DNA from: Chlamydiota bacterium
Lineage (GTDB): Bacteria > Chlamydiota > Chlamydiia > Chlamydiales > SM23-39
Length of the DNA stretch: 55,957 nucleotides
Reading direction: 5' to 3'
Assembly (NCBI GenBank): GCA_027451585.1
Contig: DAIDIZ010000024.1
Span: 1-55,957, forward strand
The notes beneath the pieces were generated by a model. The model was given only the letters and a program-made list of their open reading frames with translations, was not told the origin of the DNA and ran no database searches. The position numbers and the translations under genes were made by a program. How positions within the stretch are numbered: position 1 is the first letter of the stretch; every line of letters begins with the position of its first letter. This document shows, piece by piece, positions 17,278 through 24,930 of this stretch.

Positions 17278-18099
17278 ATGATCTCTCTCTTCGCCTCTGC
17301 GATTTTGTCCCTAACACCCTCGGTTCAGGCGGCTAATCAATCACCGGTTACGCCAACAGAACAGATTCGAGTTCTTCCGGTTTCCAAAACACCTGAATCA
17401 AACACGGTTGTTTTGTCGATCGCATTGCCAAAAAATGGTGAGGTCAAGATGAAAAATCCGGTTTGGGTTCAATTTCGTCTAGATGGCTATCCTCTGGGAG
17501 CTGCTTCTCAGTTCGAACGAGCAAATGAGGTCGCTGTGAGTAGGATGGGGCAAACGGTTCATGTGATCATCGACGACCAACCCTATTTTGAGGTCAATTC
17601 TTCGACGATCGATCCGTTCAATGAAGATGGCTATTTTTACGATACCCGCTATGTATTTGAGATCCCTTATACATTGAAGCATGGTCTCCATACCATCCGG
17701 ATGTTTCCTACTCGATCTTATGGAGAAAGTTTAAAGGGAGAGAATACTTTCCAAACGGCTTATTTCTATTTAGGCGATAAAGAAGATGGACAGGTCCCTT
17801 CTTTTCAAGAGCCCTTCCTTACTTATAATGAACCAGGGGGTCAAACGCCCCTCAGCGAAAAACTCCCTATCTTGCTCGATTTTTACTTGAGCAACTGTGA
17901 ACTCACTCCAGATGGATATAAAGTTGTTCTTACGGTGGACGGAACCATCAAAAGAAACTTGACCTCTTGGCAGCCTTATTACATTTATGGCTTGAAAAGA
18001 GGCCAGCACACAATTCGTCTTCAGTTGGTCGATCGAAATGGACGGGTTCTCAAAGGTCCATTCAATGATGTCGAAAGGACCATCAATGTACGGAATTGA
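17278..18099 (+). CDS. Exported protein of unknown function
   Basis: A 273-residue protein beginning with a short signal peptide (MISLFASAILSLTPSVQA, cleavage after VQA). The GAGGAG-like stretch at 17265–17271 sits at the right distance from ATG 17278; a longer frame from 17101 would run through the divergent DUF2147 promoter. The mature part is rich in beta strands. It contains two similar segments ending in 'GxHTIRxxxxxR' (KHGLHTIRMFPTR and KRGQHTIRLQLVDR), which suggests a duplicated domain of immunoglobulin- or cohesin-like fold. I do not recognise a named family. Likely periplasmic or cell-envelope. Confidence 0.75.
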   Translation: MISLFASAILSLTPSVQAANQSPVTPTEQIRVLPVSKTPESNTVVLSIALPKNGEVKMKNPVWVQFRLDGYPLGAASQFERANEVAVSRMGQTVHVIIDDQPYFEVNSSTIDPFNEDGYFYDTRYVFEIPYTLKHGLHTIRMFPTRSYGESLKGENTFQTAYFYLGDKEDGQVPSFQEPFLTYNEPGGQTPLSEKLPILLDFYLSNCELTPDGYKVVLTVDGTIKRNLTSWQPYYIYGLKRGQHTIRLQLVDRNGRVLKGPFNDVERTINVRN

Positions 18100-18122
18100 T
18101 GTATTGTCCACTAAAGATTTTT

Positions 18123-19706
18123 CTAATAAATGGTATAAGCTCCCTCAATTAAAATACCTCCTGAGCTCGTCGTCTTTAGTCCTTCGATTTTAGGATTGAC
18201 AAGGAGTGAGGATTTCCAATGGTAAAGAGGAATGATGATTGCTGCCTCTTCTAAAAGCTCTTCAGCTTTATTAAGGAGTAGCTCTCTTTCTTGGAGATTA
18301 AGAGAAGATGATGCCTGGTAAAGAAGATCTCTGTATTCTTCGTTATTCCATTCAGGGTAATTTTTCGGGTTTGTCGTGTCTTTGAACCGTTCCAAGAGGT
18401 TGATTGGATCGTGGAATTGAGCAATCCAAGAAGCAAGCGCCAGGGTGTAGTCTCTGCTGTAGAGTTTTTGTACAAGCGATTTGGATTCCATCTGCTCGAT
18501 CTGGATCGTGATTCCAAGCGATTCTTCCCAAATTTTTTGCATCGCTTGAGCTAGTTTTTTATCGAGGGGATTTGCTTTATAATAGAGGGTGATCTCCCCA
18601 AGATCTTGCTTGGTGATCCGCATTTCTTCTAATGCGAGCTCTAGATAGTGTTGCCCCTTCTCTCTGTCTCCTTCCATTAGAGTGAGCGATTTTGTCTCTA
18701 GAGAAGGAGGAAGTAAGGTAAGAGCTGGGATTGCGTCGTTTTGTTCGATGAGCTGATGGATCAGAGGGTGGTCGAAAAGGGTCAGGGTAAATGCTTTTCG
18801 ACAGTTGGGGTTTTGAAAGGGAAATTGATTGACGTTCAGAGTGCAAAAAGTCGATGCGGCAATCGGAAAAGAGTGAAGGGAGAGTTTTTTTTTGGAAATC
18901 GCTTCTATTGGTAACGGGGTGAAAGGGCCTCCTACCAGATCGAGTTCCCCTCTTTCAAATAGCTGAAGGGTGGTTGCCTCATCGGGAATAATCGCAATGT
19001 CGATCTCATCTAAGAAAATCGAAGATGGGTTCCAGAACTGCCTGTTTTTCTTTAAAGTAAGATGTGAATGGGGCTTGGCTTCTTTGAGACAAAATGGGCC
19101 GTTGCAGACGATTTTATCGATTCTTCCATCCTCCCACCAACAGGTAGGCAAATCGATGTGAGAAGGAGCGGGGAGATACAGGGGAAAGGCGGTCAGAGAA
19201 AGGAAATAGGGAGTGGCATTTTCTAGCTCGACTTTGAGGGTCCTCTCATCGATAGCTAAAATCCCTACTTCATCAGTCGAGCAGACTCCAAGAGAACATC
19301 TCTGCGCATTTTTAATCGGGTAAAGAAGGTACGCAGAAGGGGAGGGGAAGTCGGGCTGTAAAAGAGTTTTCCATGATTTTTCAAAGTCCCATGCAGTAAC
19401 AGGATGGCCATCAGACCAATAAGAGGGACGCAGAAAAAAAAGGTAGGTTTTCCCATCCTCTGATATTTCAACCTGCTCAGCAAGAGCCATTTTCACTTCG
19501 GATCCACTGACGCAGCGGGTGAGACCTTCGAAGAGAAGACAAACAACCGTGGAGGAGAGGTAATCGGCGCTTTTTCTCGGATCAATGGTTGAAGGATCTG
19601 TGAAAAAGGAGGTTTTTAAGATGTGGGTTGAAGAGACGTTTTTCTCCTTACATCCTCCGAATGCCAAAAAAAGACACGATAGAAGAAAGAAGAGGGTAAA
19701 ATGCAT
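18123..19706 (-). CDS. oppA: Oligopeptide ABC transporter substrate-binding lipoprotein OppA
   Basis: A 527-residue family 5 extracellular solute-binding protein that captures peptides for the Opp transporter. The N-terminus is a lipoprotein signal with lipobox LAFGGC (Cys about residue 19). The family motif DPSTIDPRKSADYLSSTVVC aligns with the 'Dp..lDP......' start. AEQVEISEDGKTYLFFLRP is the conserved 'a..we.s.dgltytF.LR' block, followed by WSDGHPVTAWDFEKSWK. No permease or ATPase subunits are adjacent, so it is an orphan binding protein, as often seen in Chlamydiae, which carry several oppA copies. It is convergent with the gene ending at 18099. Confidence 0.92.
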   Translation of the reverse strand: MHFTLFFLLSCLFLAFGGCKEKNVSSTHILKTSFFTDPSTIDPRKSADYLSSTVVCLLFEGLTRCVSGSEVKMALAEQVEISEDGKTYLFFLRPSYWSDGHPVTAWDFEKSWKTLLQPDFPSPSAYLLYPIKNAQRCSLGVCSTDEVGILAIDERTLKVELENATPYFLSLTAFPLYLPAPSHIDLPTCWWEDGRIDKIVCNGPFCLKEAKPHSHLTLKKNRQFWNPSSIFLDEIDIAIIPDEATTLQLFERGELDLVGGPFTPLPIEAISKKKLSLHSFPIAASTFCTLNVNQFPFQNPNCRKAFTLTLFDHPLIHQLIEQNDAIPALTLLPPSLETKSLTLMEGDREKGQHYLELALEEMRITKQDLGEITLYYKANPLDKKLAQAMQKIWEESLGITIQIEQMESKSLVQKLYSRDYTLALASWIAQFHDPINLLERFKDTTNPKNYPEWNNEEYRDLLYQASSSLNLQERELLLNKAEELLEEAAIIIPLYHWKSSLLVNPKIEGLKTTSSGGILIEGAYTIY

Positions 19707-19784
19707 GCGAGCGATTTTTGCAAAGAAGAGAATCTCTTGTCAATCGAAGATTTTTTTTGTATGATGCGGATGAATAGAGGGTCT

Positions 19785-20189
19785 ATGCATTATGTAAAGG
19801 GACTGGTATACAGTTTTTTTCTTGTCTTTTTCGTTGATTATCTCGTTCCAGGTGTTGATGTGGTCAATCAAACCAAATTGCCCCATATCGGAGGGGATCT
19901 GATGTTTGCTTTGGGACTTGGTTTTTTGAACTCTTTGATCGTTCCCATCTTGCGTATAGGGGATGGCTATCTGACCGGAATGCGGATTGCGATTGTCGCT
20001 TTAGTGCTCAATTTTGCCGCTTACGCGATCTTAAAACTTTTGCCGATTGGGGTTTTTGTAACCAGTGTTGAAGGATATTTCCTGGCGGCTTGCCTGGTCT
20101 CTTTAGGAGCAAGCATCATCGGTTATGTTCAGATGAAGCATCTTCATAAAAAGGGGACTTCAGGAAATGTACCGCCCTCTGATTCCTGA
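19785..20189 (+). CDS. Holin-like four-helix membrane protein (phage holin superfamily IV-like)
   Basis: About 134 residues with four hydrophobic segments: LVYSFFLVFFVDYLV, LMFALGLGFLNSLIVPIL, IAIVALVLNFAAYAILKL and YFLAACLVSLGASIIGY. The pattern and the LGFLNSLIVPIL block match the 'mycobacterial four-TMS holin, superfamily IV' family, which is widespread in bacteria and not phage-specific. I place the start at ATG 19785, preceded by AGAGGG; an earlier frame start at 19701 would overlap the OppA start. Function is unknown in non-phage hosts. It is convergent with the MFS transporter. Confidence 0.65.
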   Translation: MHYVKGLVYSFFLVFFVDYLVPGVDVVNQTKLPHIGGDLMFALGLGFLNSLIVPILRIGDGYLTGMRIAIVALVLNFAAYAILKLLPIGVFVTSVEGYFLAACLVSLGASIIGYVQMKHLHKKGTSGNVPPSDS

Positions 20190-20232
20190 GGAAGATCAGG
20201 AAACTTGGGTTCTGCCGAATGAGACTTTGCAC

Positions 20233-21396
20233 CTACCTCTCGTCTTCTCCGATTTTAGAAAGGGCTTTTTCTTTTTGAGAAAAGCCGATCGCGGTGAGTA
20301 AAAGAGAGATAGAGGCGATGAAGAGGAAGACCCCATTGGATCCGAGTCGATCCATTGCCATGGGGGCAAGTAAGGGGCCCATGATCGCTCCGATTCCGTA
20401 GGCGAGAACAAATCCTCCGGTTGCCGAAACAATCTGGTCGTCAGAGATTTTTTCGCAAGCATAGGCCATGCTAAGTGGGTAGATCGTGAAGGAAAACCCC
20501 CCGAAGAGGAAGATCAGGGGATACAACACTGCATGAGAAACATCTCCAAACAAAGCGATTCCAAGGCTTAAAATTGTGGTCAAAAGGCTTGACCCAATGA
20601 GTACTTTTTTTCGGTGCCCTTTGTCTGCAAGTCTCCCTAACGGCCATTGAAAACTCAATCCTCCAAAAATCAAAAGTGCCATGAGATTCCCAATTTCTGA
20701 GACTGACAGTCCCATTTCTTTTGCATAAACGGGAACAAGTCCGTAGACAGCCGCTAGAATGATTCCTGAAAGAACCACCCCTGATAGCCCAAATGGAGAC
20801 AGCCGGAAAAGTTCTTTGGTTTTGAGCCGTTCTTTTGATTCGATTTTCGGTTCTACCCCTCTTTTTAATACTAAGGGAACGATTGAAACGGCCGAGAGGA
20901 TAGCGATGATGTAGAAGGGTCCAAGCCCCAAAGGATTGGATAGGTGAATGAGAAGTTGTCCTCCAGAAAGGGCCATATAGAAGACAGCCAGATAGATAGA
21001 AAGGATGGCCCCCCTGAGCTTAGGGCCTGCTTGCATCAAGAGCCAACTTTCAATCACAATGAAGATCCCTGCTGTGCAAATCCCCCCGATAAAACGGAGA
21101 AATGCCCAGTAGTAGGGGTCTACATACACCGATTGCGCTAAAACGAGAAAAGTGCACAGCAAGGCACAGTAAACAAAGGCTTTGATGTGTCCTATCTTCG
21201 AAATCCATCGGTCAATCCAAAGAGACCCGATGAAAATCCCCAAATAAAGAGATGCGGTCACAATTCCAATTGAATCGGTGTTAAATCCCTCTAATTCAAG
21301 GCGAACTGAGATGAACGTGTTTGCAAGGCCGCTTGCTGCAATCAGTAGGATGAGGCTTATGAAAGGAGCGATAAGAGAACGGATTAACTGGATCAT
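20233..21396 (-). CDS. MFS transporter, YcaD-like
   Basis: A 387-residue major facilitator with about 12 hydrophobic segments. The N-terminal half has LASGLANTFISVRLELEGF-type first helices and the loop SLWIDRWISKIGHIKA equivalent to the MFS motif A. A second copy of that loop, LGRLADKGHRKKVL, follows helix 8. The first-helix pattern and overall layout resemble YcaD/CynX-like drug or unknown-substrate exporters. No substrate can be assigned. It stands alone; upstream is a 133-bp AT-rich intergenic region shared with the divergent gene at 21530. Confidence 0.85.
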   Translation of the reverse strand: MIQLIRSLIAPFISLILLIAASGLANTFISVRLELEGFNTDSIGIVTASLYLGIFIGSLWIDRWISKIGHIKAFVYCALLCTFLVLAQSVYVDPYYWAFLRFIGGICTAGIFIVIESWLLMQAGPKLRGAILSIYLAVFYMALSGGQLLIHLSNPLGLGPFYIIAILSAVSIVPLVLKRGVEPKIESKERLKTKELFRLSPFGLSGVVLSGIILAAVYGLVPVYAKEMGLSVSEIGNLMALLIFGGLSFQWPLGRLADKGHRKKVLIGSSLLTTILSLGIALFGDVSHAVLYPLIFLFGGFSFTIYPLSMAYACEKISDDQIVSATGGFVLAYGIGAIMGPLLAPMAMDRLGSNGVFLFIASISLLLTAIGFSQKEKALSKIGEDER

Positions 21397-21529
21397 ATGA
21401 GCTCATTTTGCTTAAATTCGATTTAATAGTAAAAATAATTATTAAGAAGTTTTGATTTAACCGTTTGTAATTAAAATTTTATTTTTAATTCGGTTCTGTA
21501 ATAATGGTTTTAGACAGAAGGAAGGGTTT

Positions 21530-23668
21530 ATGCGATCTAAGTTTTCGGAGAAGATTCGTTTAGAAGAGGCGATAGAGAACTTAGGAGTGATGGCAGCGAT
21601 TCGTATGGATAGTCCTCCTCCGATTGGGGTTGTGGGGAGGAGGCGACTTGTGACGAGCGCCGAAGAGCTGGAGGCAGATGAAGCGCGGTGGTTGAGTGGA
21701 GAAGGTGTGGAGTCCATTCTTTCTGTAGTCGACATGAGTTATCTTTCGATTTTGGACTATTTAGAAAGTCTTTGTGCAAACGAAGGAACCGATTGGAAAA
21801 GTCAAAAAACAAAAGAGGGGATTTCCTCTTTCATGGCTCTTGCAGGAGAATCTGCCTATAAAATGACTCTTTATCTTTCGTATCGATTGGATCGCCCTTT
21901 ACAAGAAAAAGTAGAAGAAAGGGATTCTTTTCGTGCTTTACAGAAATTGTATTTAGAGAAGATTGCAAGCAAGTTAGGTATTTCCTCGAATTGGGAAAGT
22001 GAGATGGTAGAGGGGAGGAACTCTCTTTTAGCGTTGCAACCGGAGATGAAGGATTTTGATGCTCTTTTGGCTGACCGCGATTATGAGCTTTTTTATATTG
22101 CCGATGAAAAGGGGGTCCCTTATCTCGATGAGAAACTTCTCAAAAATTTCAAGATCTCTGTCGATTTTGAAACGCCTTCTGGAGAGTTCGAAAAAGATCC
22201 TTTTTTAAAGGTCAAAACGATTTTGGATCGAGATGCGCAAGGGGGGGCCTCCTATATTTTGAAGGAGTGTAGAGATGAGATCTCTGAGTTTTTCAAACAC
22301 GCGAAGAAGCTTTTTCACCATGACCTTGCCCGCCTGCTCAGTCGATCGGTGATCGCTCTTTTATTGGCGCGCAATCCTCACCATTTATCGCAGAGAACAG
22401 AGGGCAAGCCATGTGGTCAATACTTCCATGATTTTCAGCTGTTTTTACGGCAAGCTTTAAAGACCGATGAATACCAAAAATGGATCTCCTATCCACCCTC
22501 TGATTTGGAGAAAGGAGCTTCTCTCCTTCTTTCGTTGGCGCATAAACTCTCTTTTTGTTTGGTATTTAGACCTTTAGCAGTAACGCAAGAGGCCATTGGT
22601 TTGATCCATCGAACCATGAGAAAAGGGGAGAAGGAGGTCTCGCTGGAAAGGGGCGATTCTTTAGTGAATCAGCTTCTTTTTGAAGATGATAAGTTCCGTT
22701 CTTTTCTCGAAAAATATCCAAACGGTCCTCTCTTAAAAATTCTAGAGACTGTGAGAAAAGATCAGTCAGAAGGGATTCTGATCCCGTTTGATCCTTGGGT
22801 TCAAGGGAATTTACCGTATCAAATAGCGACTCTTCAAAAAGGGAATAAAGAGATTGCTCTGCTCCATCTTCCATCTCCTACTCGCCAACAGATGATCCAG
22901 CGAGCGGAGATTCTCGATGAATGGAGGGGGTGCTTGCGCTATATGAAAGGGAAAAAGAAGCATCTCCTTGTTAATTTACAAAGTCGACTTTCTTGGAAAG
23001 AGTCAATGAAAAGCAGATCGCTTGAGATGCTTGAAGAGCACCCCCAATTTTCCTCACAGCTCATCGTTTTGACCCTGCCAAGAAATACCTCCTTTTATCA
23101 TCAAATCGATGAGTACGCTGATAGAAATCATGCGACTGTATTTATCGAGAGTTTGAAACAACAGATGAGGAATCGAGAAGGAGGCGGTTTTTTCTTCTCT
23201 TCGAAGTGGGATAAGGAATCTCTTCAGAGGTTTTTCGATCGAGCTTGTCAAAGGATTTACGAGTATGTCTTTGACTCAAGAGAGACTCTCGATCGACAAG
23301 AAAGGGAAGATTTTATTGAGATTTTCTACCAATGTCTTGTTTTCTACGCTTGTGATCATTTCAAAATTGATTCGCTTAGTTTTACTTGTAAAGATGGGGT
23401 TGATGAAGGGGCTTGTATGTCTGCGCTTTCGTATGCATTTTTTCAAATTCTCGAAGGAGGTTTGGAGAGTAAGGAAGTGATTGATCATCTGAAGTTTTTA
23501 CTCTATTGGCCTGCATTGAGTGTTCGAGAAAGGGCTGTGAATGTCGAACCTTGTCATCGAATGATTTCGGCATTTGAACGACTCGTCCGTGCTGTTCATC
23601 TTCATCGGAAAACGTTTTTAGAACATATACTCGTTCCATTCCAAAATGACCCAAGCAAGCCGATTTAG
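21530..23668 (+). CDS. Large protein of unknown function with a CX5R-like motif lacking the Arg
   Basis: A 712-residue soluble-looking protein without signal peptide or membrane segments. GAAGGAAGGG precedes ATG 21530. Most of it is helical and rich in charged residues; no named domain is recognised. Near the C-terminus, SLSFTCKDGVDEGACMSAL (Cys620) resembles the CKSGKDRTG active site of SopB/IpgD-type inositol phosphatases secreted by type III systems. The invariant Arg of CX5R is Glu626 here, so if related it may be a pseudo-enzyme. The final ~14 residues (ILVPFQNDPSKPI) and the stop codon come from a family A foldback element that begins at 23628. It may be a type III effector, but this is inference only. 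Confidence 0.55.
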   Translation: MRSKFSEKIRLEEAIENLGVMAAIRMDSPPPIGVVGRRRLVTSAEELEADEARWLSGEGVESILSVVDMSYLSILDYLESLCANEGTDWKSQKTKEGISSFMALAGESAYKMTLYLSYRLDRPLQEKVEERDSFRALQKLYLEKIASKLGISSNWESEMVEGRNSLLALQPEMKDFDALLADRDYELFYIADEKGVPYLDEKLLKNFKISVDFETPSGEFEKDPFLKVKTILDRDAQGGASYILKECRDEISEFFKHAKKLFHHDLARLLSRSVIALLLARNPHHLSQRTEGKPCGQYFHDFQLFLRQALKTDEYQKWISYPPSDLEKGASLLLSLAHKLSFCLVFRPLAVTQEAIGLIHRTMRKGEKEVSLERGDSLVNQLLFEDDKFRSFLEKYPNGPLLKILETVRKDQSEGILIPFDPWVQGNLPYQIATLQKGNKEIALLHLPSPTRQQMIQRAEILDEWRGCLRYMKGKKKHLLVNLQSRLSWKESMKSRSLEMLEEHPQFSSQLIVLTLPRNTSFYHQIDEYADRNHATVFIESLKQQMRNREGGGFFFSSKWDKESLQRFFDRACQRIYEYVFDSRETLDRQEREDFIEIFYQCLVFYACDHFKIDSLSFTCKDGVDEGACMSALSYAFFQILEGGLESKEVIDHLKFLLYWPALSVRERAVNVEPCHRMISAFERLVRAVHLHRKTFLEHILVPFQNDPSKPI

Positions 23669-23690
23669 AGCTATCAAATTTCCAATAAAA
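23628..23690. mobile_element. Foldback element, family A, one end (right end not found)
   Basis: TACTCGTTCCATTCCAAAATG follows a TA at 23626–23627. The first ~35 bases match the element at 42115 and the internal CCGATTTAGAGCTAT matches the element at 10028. No opposite terminus is visible before the terminator at 23692. It supplies the C-terminus and TAG stop (23666–23668) of the 712-residue protein. The end coordinate is approximate. Confidence 0.65.
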
Positions 23691-23726
23691 AAATGGGGTC
23701 AATATTGAATTAATATTAACCCCATT
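23685..23726 (-). terminator. Intrinsic terminator for the outer-membrane barrel gene
   Basis: AATGGGGT (23692–23699) pairs with ACCCCATT (23719–23726); the stem continues through AATATT/AATATT after one mismatch, closing a 5-nt loop. On the minus strand the stem is followed by seven T residues (23685–23691). This fits a terminator for the gene ending at 23757. Confidence 0.75.
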
Positions 23727-23756
23727 ACAGAGGCGACTTTGCAAGCGGCCTGACTG

Positions 23757-24668
23757 CTAGAATATGAATTCGAAATTCAAATTGACTCCAGCAAACAGAT
23801 ATTTATTTTTGGGGAGATTCAGAGAAAGGGAGGTTGTCCCCTGAGATCCAGAGAGAGTTGTTGCTGTTGTTTTCCCATCGTGCCATAGTTCAAAAAAGGG
23901 AGATAAAGAACACGCTATCTTACTATCACATGCAATGAATTTAAGAGGCATTGCAAAATAGAAATTATTCAATTTATAAGTGAGATTCCATTCAGCTCCA
24001 CTCAATGGTTTTATATGGACGAGAGGAAGTACTTGAGGTCTCCACTGAAACTGCAATCCTCCGGCAAAATGAGAATAATAACGCTTTTCAAACATCGCTC
24101 CTACAGGAACATAGAAATTGGTATAGGTAAGGCGAAGATAGGTTGTTCCCAATTGAACCGTTTCGGGCATGCAACGGACGCCAATCCCTGAAAAAAGGCT
24201 GAGCCTGATCTTGTCATGTTGAAATGAAAAGGTGTAGCCAACCCTTTCCTGGACGTTGATGTCTTGGATTTTCCGAGACGCTCCGTGGTGCTCTGGTTTT
24301 CCGATACGCCAATCTCCGGATAATCCTGCATAAATCGAATTGGGTGGACGAAATTCATAGAGAAATTGAGCTCCTCCTAGACTTCCCTTTACTGTATGAT
24401 CTCCTTTCGGAGTGATCCAAGTATAAGTATAGTTACCTCCAACTGAAAGGAGATGGTCCCGATGTATGGAAGAGTTGGATTTTTTGGGAGCTGAAGTAGG
24501 AGTGGTACATTGGATTTTCCTTGTGGCCACTTCTCGATCAACCGAGACTGCATCAAAGCTGTCGTCTTCTGTCATGTATGCAATTGCGCTGCGCTGGAGG
24601 CTTTCGCCTGAGTGCAAGACAAGTGCTGCGCTTAACGCAAGGCAAATCTGATAAAACTTGGGGGCCAT
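23757..24668 (-). CDS. Outer-membrane beta-barrel protein, chlamydial type
   Basis: A 303-residue exported protein. The signal peptide is MAPKFYQICLALSAALVLHSG. The sequence after about residue 80 alternates polar and aromatic residues in strands (YTYTWITPKGDHTVKG, AQFLYEF, IYAGLSGDWRIG, VGYTFSFQHDKIRLSLFSGIGV, YYSHFAGGLQFQWRP). It ends in the strand FAGVNLNFEFIF, with the terminal Phe required for Bam recognition. AAGGAG lies 10 bp before ATG 24668; an in-frame GTG at 24686 is less likely. The family is not identified; it resembles the small porin-like or autotransporter-barrel proteins common in environmental chlamydiae. A foldback element occupies its upstream region. Confidence 0.75.
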   Translation of the reverse strand: MAPKFYQICLALSAALVLHSGESLQRSAIAYMTEDDSFDAVSVDREVATRKIQCTTPTSAPKKSNSSIHRDHLLSVGGNYTYTWITPKGDHTVKGSLGGAQFLYEFRPPNSIYAGLSGDWRIGKPEHHGASRKIQDINVQERVGYTFSFQHDKIRLSLFSGIGVRCMPETVQLGTTYLRLTYTNFYVPVGAMFEKRYYSHFAGGLQFQWRPQVLPLVHIKPLSGAEWNLTYKLNNFYFAMPLKFIACDSKIACSLSPFFELWHDGKTTATTLSGSQGTTSLSLNLPKNKYLFAGVNLNFEFIF

Positions 24669-24712
24669 CGCAGAAAACTCCTTCACTAAAACATTTATTT
24701 GAAATAGGCTTA

Positions 24713-24877
24713 TACCGGAAATGATTCAAAAGTCGGCTTTTTGGCCGGCGTGAAAGCTGCCGATAAATCGCTTGACTAAGGTGGAGGTTGTATTTCCTCG
24801 GTACTACCCTCACCCTGTTCAAGCATTTATTCAGTTTTGACTCTGCCAAAAAAACAACTTTTGAGTCATTTCCGGTA
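24713..24877. mobile_element. Foldback element, family B (165 bp)
   Basis: It starts TACCGGAAATGATTCAAAAG and ends with the complement of TACCGGAAATGACTCAAAAG (20-bp terminal inverted repeats with one mismatch). TA flanks it at 24711–24712 and 24878–24879. No open reading frame of note is inside. It lies in the 262-bp gap between the divergent genes at 24668 (minus) and 24931 (plus), so it must contribute to, or displace, their promoters. A half copy of the terminus is at 9987–10004. Confidence 0.85.
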
Positions 24878-24930
24878 TATATAGCAGCAAATCTTTGTTC
24901 TGTCCAATTTTTTTAGGTGGAGGCGATCGC

